Assembly: GCA_947480815.1 (NCBI GenBank)
Contig: CANKEA010000069.1
Span: 1-6,522 of the forward strand
Length of the DNA stretch: 6,522 nucleotides
Source of the DNA: Caulobacterales bacterium
Lineage (GTDB): Bacteria > Pseudomonadota > Alphaproteobacteria > Caulobacterales > Caulobacteraceae
Direction: 5' to 3'
In this document: positions 1 to 6,129 of the stretch, one piece after another
How the letters are laid out: every line of letters starts with the position of its first letter
Position numbering within the stretch: the first letter of the stretch is position 1
Notes under the pieces: generated by a model
Database searches by the model: none
What the model was told of the DNA's origin: nothing
What the model saw: only the letters and a program-made list of their open reading frames with translations
Position numbers and translations under genes: made by a program

Positions 1-5
1 AAAAA

Positions 6-27
6 GGCGGCGCAGGACTGCGCCGCC
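6..27 (-). terminator. Rho-independent terminator of the small heat-shock gene
   Basis: Read on the minus strand, a perfect 9-bp GC-rich stem (GGCGGCGCA pairing with TGCGCCGCC, loop GTCC) is followed by at least five T residues at positions 5-1. The T tract reaches the window edge and may be longer. It begins 28 nt past the stop codon of the Hsp20 gene, as expected for the end of a monocistronic heat-shock transcript. On the plus strand the stem is not followed by a T-run, so it acts in one direction only. Confidence 0.9.
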
Positions 28-55
28 TGGCTCAAACCCGAATCGATTTCGGTCC

Positions 56-505
56 TTAAGCGGCCTTTTCGCTTTCGATGGTGAGCGTGGGTTGCTGGAT
101 TGGAATCTGTCGTGGCTTGAGGGCCTCGGGCACTTCTCGCACCAGATTGATCGAAAGCAGGCCGTCAGCGATGCGCGCGTATTTCACCACCACATGGTCG
201 GCCAACTGGAACTTGCGTTCGAAATTCCGCTCGGCCAGGCCGCGATGCAGGTAGCGTCGGGCGTCGTCATTGGCGGTCTTGCGGCCCTGCACGGTCAGCA
301 GGGTTTCGCGCACATCGATGGTGAGTTCGTCGGGCTTGAAGCCGGCGACGGCGATGTCGATGCGATAGGCCTGATCATCGGTGCGTTCGATGTTGTAGGG
401 CGGATAGCCAGCCGCGTTTTCGATGGCAGCGGCGTCGAGCAGGGAGGCAAGGCGGTCAAAGCCGACCGCGGAGCGATAGAGCGGGGAAAAATCGACGGTT
501 CTCAT
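56..505 (-). CDS. ibpA: IbpA-type small heat-shock protein (Hsp20 / alpha-crystallin family)
   Basis: Cytoplasmic ATP-independent holdase that binds unfolding proteins and passes them to DnaK/ClpB; 149 aa, usual for the family. The N-terminus (MRTVDFSPLYRSAVGFDRL) closely resembles E. coli IbpA/IbpB. The alpha-crystallin domain spans about residues 33-126. It carries the YPPYNIE entry strand, the AVAGF element (52-56), AERNFERKFQL (91-101) and the ADGLLSINL motif (113-121) that corresponds to the family's A-x-x-x-n-G-v-L signature. An IPI tripeptide (134-136) gives the C-terminal IxI motif used in oligomer assembly. I chose the ATG at 505 because AAGGA lies 7 nt upstream of it and the IbpA homology starts exactly there. 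A longer frame up to 568 exists, but it would translate through the structured leader. The gene is monocistronic, with its own heat-shock promoter, thermometer-like leader and terminator. The assignment is from recognised motifs; no alignment was run. Confidence 0.95.
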   Translation of the reverse strand: MRTVDFSPLYRSAVGFDRLASLLDAAAIENAAGYPPYNIERTDDQAYRIDIAVAGFKPDELTIDVRETLLTVQGRKTANDDARRYLHRGLAERNFERKFQLADHVVVKYARIADGLLSINLVREVPEALKPRQIPIQQPTLTIESEKAA

Positions 506-608
506 GGGAGCATCCTTCTTGAATAAGCAAGGTTGTGGCGGCGGACGGAGGGCAGTCCAATTTGGCACTGCCGGTCATCCGAAAGGCCCGGAAATCCAGC
601 GCCTTCGG
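506..608 (-). promoter_or_regulatory. ROSE-like RNA thermometer in the 5' leader of the small heat-shock gene
   Basis: The predicted leader folds into three consecutive hairpins on the minus strand. Hairpin I pairs 601-608 with 579-587 (8 bp, one bulged U). Hairpin II pairs 567-572 with 551-556 (GGCAGT/ACTGCC) and can be extended by CCA/TGG around a three-base loop. Hairpin III pairs CCTTGCTT (525-532) with AAGAAGG (514-520) across an AUUC loop. It is fully base-paired except for one bulged G, and the AAGG of the Shine-Dalgarno lies within the stem. A UUGCU-type strand sequestering the Shine-Dalgarno with a bulged G opposite it, in the last hairpin before an hsp20 start codon, is the established hallmark of ROSE elements in alphaproteobacterial and enterobacterial small heat-shock genes. 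The structure was folded by eye, with no energies computed. Confidence 0.82.
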
Positions 609-613
609 GAAAG

Positions 614-641
614 AGATGGGGGTATTCGCTGGCGTTTCAAG
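614..641 (-). promoter_or_regulatory. RpoH (sigma-32) heat-shock promoter for the small heat-shock gene
   Basis: On the minus strand a -35 element CTTGAAA (plus positions 635-641) is followed, after 13 nt, by a -10 element CCCCATCT (614-621). Both boxes match the classical sigma-32 consensus (CTTGAAA and CCCCATNT), and the spacer falls in the accepted range. The start point would lie near 606-608, giving a leader of about 100 nt that begins at the first hairpin of the thermometer-like element. Confidence 0.9.
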
Positions 642-773
642 GCCGTGAGGCTGGGGCCGTATTCGCAACCGTCGCGTCGGCACCCCTCGGTTTGGAAAGC
701 GATTGAATGACTTTGCGCTTCAACAAACCAACCGCTTGGCTCAAAGTGCAACGAACCCGAGAAGGACCCTGCT

Positions 774-1082
774 ATGGCCACATTGGATGACGTCACCGCC
801 AAGATCCGCATGGCCGTTGGTGCCGATTCCGGCTTGGGGAAAAGCCTGAAGTTCGACCTCAAGGGCGACGGTTTTATCCACATCGACGGCGGGAGCGTAA
901 CCAATGAAGATGCCCCGTCGGATCTCACCTTGACCCTGACCTTGGCCGATCTTCTCGATGTTGCCGCTGGACGACTGGATGCCACGGCGGGGGTAATGAG
1001 CGGGCGGATCAAGCTCTCGGACATGATGCTTGCCATGGGTCTGCAGCCGAAAATGGGCGTGCTGTTCTCTAAAATCAGCTGA
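774..1082 (+). CDS. SCP2 sterol-binding domain protein
   Basis: A stand-alone SCP2 domain of 102 aa. These small proteins form a hydrophobic cavity that binds sterols, fatty acyl chains or acyl-CoA; the bacterial ligand is usually unknown. Visible family features are the strand pair KFDLKGDGFIHIDG (26-39), the acidic SDLTLTLTLADLLDVAAGRLDA stretch in the middle, and the terminal GRIKLSDMMLAMGLQ helix region (77-91). That last element usually reads KGDM; here the G is absent (LSDM). There is no signal peptide, so the protein is probably cytoplasmic. The ATG at 774 is supported by GAAGGA at 761-766, 7 nt upstream. The next gene, a lysophospholipase-like hydrolase, starts 7 nt after the stop, so the two are probably cotranscribed, which fits a lipid-related role. 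The 5' side faces the divergent heat-shock promoter. I see no convincing promoter of its own in 642-760. Confidence 0.88.
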   Translation: MATLDDVTAKIRMAVGADSGLGKSLKFDLKGDGFIHIDGGSVTNEDAPSDLTLTLTLADLLDVAAGRLDATAGVMSGRIKLSDMMLAMGLQPKMGVLFSKIS

Positions 1083-1089
1083 GCCGTTG

Positions 1090-2037
1090 ATGGCGGATAT
1101 GCCGCCCCTGATCGCGGTCGAAGGCGCGCCCGTTCCGGCGGGACTTCAGGCCGCCTGGCTTACGGGCGCAGATGGCACACGGTTGCGAACTGCCCTGCTT
1201 GAGCCAAGGGGCAGTCTGCGCGGGTCAGTTGTGCTGAGCGCAGGCCGTACGGAATACCTGGAAAAGTATTTCGAGACGGCGCAAGCGCTGGCCGACCGTG
1301 GATTTGTGGTGCTGCTGCATGATTGGCGCGGCCAGGGCCTGAGTGATCGGCTGCTAAGCGACAGATTGCGCGGCCATGCCGTCGGTTTCCATGCGTTCCT
1401 CGACGATTATCAGCGCCTGCTGGCGGCTTACCTGTCCCGCTTGCCAAAACCCTGGTTCATGGTGGGCCATTCGATGGGGGGGTGCCTCAATCTGATGACA
1501 CTGGCCAAGGGCGAGACCCGGTTTGAGGCGGCGGTGCTGCTGGCACCGATGCTGAGACTGAACCTATCGGCCGTAAATCGTGCCGTGGCTGGCCCGCTCA
1601 GCCGCCTCTTCGACTGCCTTGGACGCGGTGGCGACTATGTGCTGGGCCAGAAGGGCACGCCCTGGCCGGCGTTTGACAAGAACCTGCTGACCCATGACCC
1701 GGTGCGCTATGGACGCATGCACGCCCAGCTGTTGGCCAATCTGGAGCTGAAACTTGGCGGACCGACCTGGGGCTGGCTGGCTTCGGCTGTGGCGGCGATG
1801 CGCTGGCTGGCGCGGGACGCGGATCTCAGCTCGATTTCAATTCCTGTGACCGTATTGAGTGCCCGGGCCGACGGCATTGTCGACAACGCCGCGCAGGCGC
1901 TTGCCGTGAAAAGGCTTTCAAAGGGAACACTGGTCCAGGTGCCCGGTGCCAATCATGAGATCTTGCAGGAGACCGACCCCAGGCGGGGCCTGTTCCTCGA
2001 AGCGTTTGATCGGCTGGCGGCGTTAGTCGCGGCTTAA
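1090..2037 (+). CDS. Alpha/beta hydrolase, PldB / monoacylglycerol lipase-like
   Basis: A 315-aa serine hydrolase of the lysophospholipase L2 (PldB) / monoglyceride lipase group, which cleaves acyl esters from lysophospholipids or monoacylglycerols; the true substrate is not readable from sequence. The N-terminal core has the group-typical AGRTEYLEKYFE (51-62) and HDWRGQGLSDR (78-88, oxyanion region). The nucleophile elbow is GHSMGG with Ser128. The acid is probably Asp261 (ARADGIVDN) and the base His289 in GANHEIL. A lid-like insert lies at about 155-240. No signal peptide or membrane helix is seen. The ATG at 1090 was chosen because it is the first start after the SCP2 stop, 7 nt away. Its Shine-Dalgarno is poor, which suggests translational coupling. 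An ATG at 1099 is an alternative, and a frame extension to 1030 would overlap SCP2 with non-homologous residues. Its stop codon overlaps that of the convergent hisN gene. Confidence 0.88.
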   Translation: MADMPPLIAVEGAPVPAGLQAAWLTGADGTRLRTALLEPRGSLRGSVVLSAGRTEYLEKYFETAQALADRGFVVLLHDWRGQGLSDRLLSDRLRGHAVGFHAFLDDYQRLLAAYLSRLPKPWFMVGHSMGGCLNLMTLAKGETRFEAAVLLAPMLRLNLSAVNRAVAGPLSRLFDCLGRGGDYVLGQKGTPWPAFDKNLLTHDPVRYGRMHAQLLANLELKLGGPTWGWLASAVAAMRWLARDADLSSISIPVTVLSARADGIVDNAAQALAVKRLSKGTLVQVPGANHEILQETDPRRGLFLEAFDRLAALVAA

Positions 2038-2852
2038 GTTGCGGCCGGTCGCAGGATTTCGACGGCGGCAGCGATCATCCCACGATCCCCCCCGATCACG
2101 ACCTGACCGCCCAGAGTGCCGACAGCATCCCCGCGCCAGTCCGTCACCGCTCCGCCAGCGCCCTCGATTACCGGGATCGCGGCGTCGATGTCCCAGCACT
2201 TCAGGCCGGCCTCAATGACTAGATCGAGCGTGCCCGCCGCCACCATGGCATAGGCATAGGCATCGCACCCCAGGCGGGCGAGGCGCGTGGCGGCGCGCAG
2301 TTGGATCCAGGCGGCGCGTTCGGCGAGGTTGAAGCAGGATTCTGGATCGGTCGTGGCGATGACGGCGCGCGAGACGTCGGCGCAGGCACGGACGTTCAGG
2401 GGGGTCGCGGTCCCGTCGCGGCCCACCAGCCGCGAGCCTGCAGCGGAGCCGATATAGGTTTCGCCCAAAAAGGCTTGGCCGATGGAGCCCAGCACAGCAC
2501 GGCCCCGCCAACGCAGGCCGATCAAGGTGGTCCAAAGCGGCAGGCCGGCAATGAAGGCGCGCGTGCCGTCGACCGGATCGAGCACCCAAACGAACTCAGC
2601 GTCGTCTCGATCGCGGCCGTATTCCTCGCCGATCACGCCGTGCTCTGGGTAGCGTGCCGTGATCATTTGGCGGATCGCTGCCTCGGCACCGCGATCCGCT
2701 TCGGTGACAGGGTCAAAAGCGCCGGGCCCGCCCTTATCGTCCAGCCCGTGGTCAGCGCGGAACAGCGGTAGGATGGCCTCGCCGGCAGCGGCGTTAAGCT
2801 GAAGCAAGAAGCCGTCAAGTTCGGCGAGGCGTTCGGGGAGCAGGCCAGTCAT
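2034..2852 (-). CDS. hisN: Histidinol-phosphatase, inositol-monophosphatase type (HisN)
   Basis: A 272-aa Mg2+-dependent phosphatase of the IMPase superfamily. The subgroup with FDPVTEADRGAE (46-57), PEHGVIGEEYG (69-79) and WVLDPVDGTRAFIAGLPLWTTLIGL (89-113) is the HisN type, which dephosphorylates L-histidinol phosphate in the penultimate part of histidine biosynthesis in many alphaproteobacteria and actinobacteria. The metal ligands are visible: Glu76 of the GEE motif, Asp92 and Asp95 in DPVDGT, and Asp221 in the C-terminal WDIDAA motif, followed by the usual GAGGAVTDW. Length is normal and no key residue is missing. The ATG at 2852 has only a modest upstream AAGG. No other his genes lie in the window. 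A broken XRE regulator lies 49 nt upstream on the same strand. Other possibilities are a generic inositol-1-monophosphatase or a CysQ-like enzyme, but the FIAGLP segment favours HisN. Confidence 0.88.
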   Translation of the reverse strand: MTGLLPERLAELDGFLLQLNAAAGEAILPLFRADHGLDDKGGPGAFDPVTEADRGAEAAIRQMITARYPEHGVIGEEYGRDRDDAEFVWVLDPVDGTRAFIAGLPLWTTLIGLRWRGRAVLGSIGQAFLGETYIGSAAGSRLVGRDGTATPLNVRACADVSRAVIATTDPESCFNLAERAAWIQLRAATRLARLGCDAYAYAMVAAGTLDLVIEAGLKCWDIDAAIPVIEGAGGAVTDWRGDAVGTLGGQVVIGGDRGMIAAAVEILRPAAT

Positions 2853-2901
2853 GCGTCCAGCCTTACCCTTGGTTGTGGCGCGGCCTCAAGAGAAAGGCTT
2901 C

Positions 2902-3210
2902 TTAACCCACATCTGACTGATCGGTGTCGCCATGAAGCGACTTGCCTAAATCCAACAGTCGGCGGCGGGGCCGTTCGCTGAGCTGGTAGTAGGCGCGGAT
3001 CGGATCCATCGTTTCCTTGCGCGCGAACATCTCGCCACCGTCGGCGCGATGATCGGCCGGCGCGGTGCGGCGGGGAGCCTCTGTAAGGCCATCGTAGAAA
3101 TATCCGACCGGAACATCTAGCGCCTCAGACAGTGCCCAAAGTCGGGCGTCGTTCCAAAACGGAACGGCTTGCAGCCTGAGCCACAAGTCGCGCGCCAAGC
3201 GACATGGCAC
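2902..3210 (-). pseudogene. C-terminal remnant of an XRE-family transcriptional regulator
   Basis: An open frame of 102 codons from a GTG at 3210. From about residue 21 it reads DARLWALSEALDVPVGYFYDGL, and later ETMDPIRAYYQLSERPRRRLLDLGKSL. Both blocks match the end of the helix-turn-helix and the C-terminal tail of the alphaproteobacterial XRE regulators (typical ...RLxxLSxALDVPVxYFFD... ETxxLVRAYYxI...RRxLxxLxKxL). The helices of the DNA-binding domain that should precede (Q-x-x-x-KYE-type recognition region) are absent, and residues 1-20 do not resemble the family. In frame, a TGA stop lies only six codons upstream of the GTG. I checked the neighbouring frame just upstream and it does not restore an HTH. 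I therefore read it as a 5'-truncated gene. It could still be expressed as a short protein, since a weak AAGAG precedes the GTG by about 10 nt. Its stop lies 49 nt before the start of hisN, so an intact ancestor may have been cotranscribed with it. Confidence 0.62.
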
Positions 3211-3328
3211 AGCATCAACGCTCTTTCACCGCGAATTCAGTGTCGGCATCGCTCTGGGGCCCCGCAGTGTGGGCTGAGACCCTAGCGTCCTTTTGTGTGT
3301 TTCCGATGATCCCTCTAGAAGGGCAGAG

Positions 3329-4261
3329 ATGACGAAGATGAAAACGCCTCTGGGGCAGGATCTGGCGTGGCGGCTTGAGGCCGTGGGCTTTGATCTGTTC
3401 ACCGGTCTGGTGCGGCTGCTGGGGGTGGATGCGGCCTCTGCTTTTGGCGGCTGGCTGATCAAAACGCTTGGCCCGCTGAGCGGCGCAACCCACCGACTAG
3501 CGCGCCGTAATATCGAATTGGCCTTTCCGGACAAGGACTCTGCCTGGCGCGAGCAGGTGTTGGCCGACCAGTGGGAGAACCTGGGCCGTACGTTCTTTGA
3601 AATTCCAGTGATGGAGCGGGTTCTACCGTCGACGGGCCGTGTCGAACTCGTAAATGGTGACCGGTTGCACCAGATCGCCGCGGGCGGGCGGGCGGTCGTA
3701 TTTGTGTCCGGGCATTTCTCAAATTGGGAGGTAATGCCGGCGGCCATCGTTGACAGCGGTGTGTTCTGTCAAATGACCTATCGCGCGACCAACAATCCGT
3801 ATGTCGACGATCGCATCAAGAAGAGCCGCTTCCGTTATGGCGTGCGGTTGTTCGCGCCCAAGGGTGGCGATGGCTCGCGCGAGCTCCTCAAGGCCATGGA
3901 ACGCGGAGAGTCGGTTGCGCTGATGAATGACCAGAAGTTCAATAGCGGTGTCGCGGCCCCGTTCTTTGGACACCAGGCCCATACGGCACCTGCGCCGACA
4001 CGTCTGGCTCTGCGGTTCGGCACTGTGCTTCAGCCGATGTCGGTGCAGCGGATCAAGGGCGCGCGGTTCCGCGCCGTGGTGCATGAGCCAATCGAACTTC
4101 CGCATACCGGCAACCGCAGCGAGGACATCGCCGCCGGAGTGCGGGCAGTGAACGCCTTCATCGAGGCGCGCATTCGCGAGCGGCCGTCGGAGTGGTTCTG
4201 GGTTCATAAGCGATGGGCGAACGCGGTCTATGATGGGACCGAGGACCTGCCCCAGGCATAG
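3329..4261 (+). CDS. Lipid A biosynthesis acyltransferase, LpxL/HtrB family
   Basis: A 310-aa enzyme of the lysophospholipid/lipid A acyltransferase family, which adds a secondary acyl chain from acyl-ACP to Kdo-lipid A precursors at the cytoplasmic face of the inner membrane. The catalytic HX4E motif is seen as GHFSNWE (His129, Glu134). Other family blocks are RRNIELAFPDK (59-69), QWENLGRTFFEIP (81-93), the MNDQKFNSGVAAPFFG segment (199-214; the usual DQ..G..vpFFG), a PTRLALRFGT block, and the C-terminal PSEWFWVHKRW (286-296). The N-terminus (about 18-50) is only moderately hydrophobic, so membrane attachment may be peripheral. I chose the ATG at 3329 because AGAAGGG (3317-3323) precedes it by 5 nt. 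A TTG at 3293 and an ATG at 3338 are weaker alternatives. The acyl length and position cannot be told from sequence, so I give no lpx symbol. The next gene starts 145 nt downstream on the same strand. Confidence 0.9.
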   Translation: MTKMKTPLGQDLAWRLEAVGFDLFTGLVRLLGVDAASAFGGWLIKTLGPLSGATHRLARRNIELAFPDKDSAWREQVLADQWENLGRTFFEIPVMERVLPSTGRVELVNGDRLHQIAAGGRAVVFVSGHFSNWEVMPAAIVDSGVFCQMTYRATNNPYVDDRIKKSRFRYGVRLFAPKGGDGSRELLKAMERGESVALMNDQKFNSGVAAPFFGHQAHTAPAPTRLALRFGTVLQPMSVQRIKGARFRAVVHEPIELPHTGNRSEDIAAGVRAVNAFIEARIRERPSEWFWVHKRWANAVYDGTEDLPQA

Positions 4262-4353
4262 TCTGCGGCGGCTTAGCCTGGCCTAAAAACACCCCTCGTG
4301 CCGGTACGGCTATGTTATGGTCGCAGCGCAGTCTTAAGGAGATCGATACCGAG

Positions 4354-4404
4354 GTGAAGGCGGCACGCGTATCCTCGCTGAAGCGGCACGGAGCGTTCGT
4401 ATAG
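4354..4404 (+). CDS. Possible 16-codon leader ORF before the glutamate-synthase-like gene
   Basis: A strong Shine-Dalgarno-like TAAGGAG at 4335-4341 has no start codon of a large gene at normal distance. The first start after it is a GTG at 4354, 12 nt away, which opens a 16-residue frame (VKAARVSSLKRHGAFV) ending in TAG at 4402-4404. The ATG of the next gene follows after two bases. That gene has no good Shine-Dalgarno of its own, so coupling through this mini-ORF is possible. The peptide is basic but has no run of one amino acid that would indicate attenuation. The spacing is longer than ideal, so this may be chance. Confidence 0.25.
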   Translation: MKAARVSSLKRHGAFV

Positions 4405-4406
4405 GT

Positions 4407-6092
4407 ATGGCGGATCGGTCCCATCCCAACCGGACGACCGATGGGGGCTGGTGCCGCAGGCCCCGTGCTCGGAAAGGGCGACTCGACCGCTTCTTCACCT
4501 TTATTGCTTGCGTGGCCGTGACCGTGGTCGCGGTCGGTCTAGCGTGTCGCTGGCCGGGACTTTGGGCCCTGGCCGGAGCGGCGGGTCTGCTAAGTGTGAT
4601 CGGCATGGTCGACCTTATCCAGACCCACCATTCGATCCAGCGCAACTATCCGATCCTGGGCCATATCCGCTGGCTCGCCGAACTGATCCGGCCGGAAATC
4701 CGCCAGTATCTGATCGAGAGTGACCAGGACGCCGTTCCTTTCTCTCGCAGTCAGCGCTCGCTGGTCTATGCGCGCGCGAAGAACGAGGGCAGCGAGCAGC
4801 CGTTTGGTACCCTGCTGGACGTTTATCGCCAGGGCTACGAGTTCATCGGGCACTCCAATCAGCCGGTGAAGCCAGGCGATCCGAAGACCTATCGCGTGGT
4901 TATCGGCAATGCGCAGTGCGCTAAGCCCTATTCAGCCTCTGTGTTCAATGTCTCGGCCATGAGTTTCGGCTCGTTGAGCGCCAATGCCGTGCGGGCGCTG
5001 AATAAGGGCGCTCAGATGGGTGGTTTTGCCCAGGATACGGGTGAGGGCAGCATCAGCCCCTACCATTGCGAGTTTGGCGGCGACCTGATCTGGGAAATCG
5101 GCAGCGGCTATTTCGGCTGTCGCACCGAGGACGGCCATTTTGACCCTGAGGCGTTTGCTGCCCAGGCCGGTGCAGATCAGGTCAAGATGATCGAGATCAA
5201 GCTAAGCCAGGGTGCCAAGCCGGGTCACGGCGGCATATTACCGGGCACCAAGGTCACGGCTGAGATTGCCGCCACGCGTGGGGTGCCGGTGGGGGTAGAC
5301 TGTCTGTCCCCGGCCAAGCACAGCGCCTTTTCAACGCCGCTTGAGATGATGGCGTTCATCCAGCAGCTACGCACCCTGTCCGGCGGTAAGCCGGTTGGTT
5401 TCAAGCTCTGCATCGGCCATCCGTGGGAATTCATGGGCATGGTCAAGGCCATGCTGGAGAGTGGCATCTATCCTGACTTCATCGTCGTCGATGGCTCAGA
5501 AGGCGGCACAGGTGCGGCACCAGTGGAGTTTTCCGACCACCTGGGCGTGCCCATGCGCGAAGGCCTGCTTGTGGTGCACAACACCCTGGTGGGTGCGGGC
5601 TTGCGCGACAAGGTCAAGATCGGGGCGGCAGGCAAGATCACAAGTGCCTTCGATATCGCCGCGGTTCTGGGCCTGGGTGCGGACTGGACCAATGCGGGGC
5701 GCGGCTTCATGTTCGCCATTGGTTGCGTGCAGTCTCTGACCTGCAATACCAACCGGTGCCCCACAGGCGTGGCGACCCAGGATCACCTGCGACAGCGCGC
5801 CCTGGTCGTGCCCGACAAGGCGGAGCGGGTCTACAACTTCCACCGCAATACGGTTCGCGCCCTGTCGGAAATGCTCGCGGCGGCCGGGCTCTCACAGCCC
5901 GCTGAGCTTGGGCCGCATCACTTGGTGCGCCGTGTCAGCGCCACCGAGATCAAGGCCTTCTCGCAATTGCATACCTTCCTCAAGCCCGGTGTGTTGTTGG
6001 ACCCCAAATCCGAAAGTAGCGGCTTCTATGTCGACAGCTGGGCCATTGCGGGGGCCAAGAGTTTTGACCCGGCCAAGAGGATCGCGCCTTAG
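4407..6092 (+). CDS. Membrane-anchored glutamate-synthase-domain protein (FMN, [3Fe-4S])
   Basis: A 561-aa member of the stand-alone glutamate synthase central/FMN-domain family (annotated elsewhere as FMN-binding glutamate synthase family protein). Two N-terminal membrane helices are visible at about 29-47 and 52-71, preceded by a basic segment. The TIM-barrel synthase domain starts near NVSAMSFGSLS (181-191). It continues through MGGFAQDTGEGSISPYH (204-220), KLSQGAKPGHGGILPG (265-280), FIVVDGSEGGTGAAP (358-372, FMN phosphate/substrate loop) and KIGAAGKI. Cys440, Cys446 and Cys451 form C-x5-C-x4-C, matching the [3Fe-4S] ligands of bacterial glutamate synthase. The glutamine amidotransferase domain and the C-terminal GXGXG structural domain of GltB are absent, and no gltD-like subunit is nearby. 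The physiological reaction of this subgroup is therefore unproven; it may use free ammonia or another amine. The ATG at 4407 is the first start after an in-frame stop at 4335, but its Shine-Dalgarno is poor. Confidence 0.88.
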   Translation: MADRSHPNRTTDGGWCRRPRARKGRLDRFFTFIACVAVTVVAVGLACRWPGLWALAGAAGLLSVIGMVDLIQTHHSIQRNYPILGHIRWLAELIRPEIRQYLIESDQDAVPFSRSQRSLVYARAKNEGSEQPFGTLLDVYRQGYEFIGHSNQPVKPGDPKTYRVVIGNAQCAKPYSASVFNVSAMSFGSLSANAVRALNKGAQMGGFAQDTGEGSISPYHCEFGGDLIWEIGSGYFGCRTEDGHFDPEAFAAQAGADQVKMIEIKLSQGAKPGHGGILPGTKVTAEIAATRGVPVGVDCLSPAKHSAFSTPLEMMAFIQQLRTLSGGKPVGFKLCIGHPWEFMGMVKAMLESGIYPDFIVVDGSEGGTGAAPVEFSDHLGVPMREGLLVVHNTLVGAGLRDKVKIGAAGKITSAFDIAAVLGLGADWTNAGRGFMFAIGCVQSLTCNTNRCPTGVATQDHLRQRALVVPDKAERVYNFHRNTVRALSEMLAAAGLSQPAELGPHHLVRRVSATEIKAFSQLHTFLKPGVLLDPKSESSGFYVDSWAIAGAKSFDPAKRIAP

Positions 6093-6129
6093 CCAGAACA
6101 GGCTTCTCCCATCAATCGCGCAGGGTCGG

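Noticed and set aside
92..526. Plus-strand frame of 144 codons antisense to the small heat-shock gene
   Set aside because: It is a shadow of a high-GC coding frame. It resembles no protein family, whereas the minus-strand frame is clearly IbpA-like and has a promoter, leader and terminator.
1030..1089. N-terminal extension of the hydrolase overlapping the SCP2 gene
   Set aside because: The extra 20 residues are out-of-frame SCP2 codons with no family resemblance. The ATG at 1090 gives a normal operon spacing.
3266..3285. GC-rich palindrome and small hairpin (GGGGCCCC; GCCC/GGGC) upstream of the acyltransferase gene
   Set aside because: The stem is short, no T-run follows on either strand, and such palindromes are common in high-GC DNA.
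3226..3747. Minus-strand frame of 173 codons over the start of the acyltransferase gene, considered as the missing N-terminal part of the XRE regulator
   Set aside because: Its translation shows no helix-turn-helix pattern, and most of it lies antisense to well-supported acyltransferase coding sequence.
4262..4320. Terminator or promoter between the acyltransferase and the glutamate-synthase-like gene
   Set aside because: Only 4-bp stems are present (TTAG/CTAA; GCCG/CGGC at about 4300), without a T-run. TATGTT at 4311 resembles a -10 box but has no matching -35 at the right spacing.
6093..6129. Possible bidirectional terminator between the convergent gltB-like and ABC permease genes
   Set aside because: There is no inverted repeat of useful length in these 37 bases. 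The nearby TTTTT at 6134-6138 lies inside the permease coding sequence without a preceding stem.
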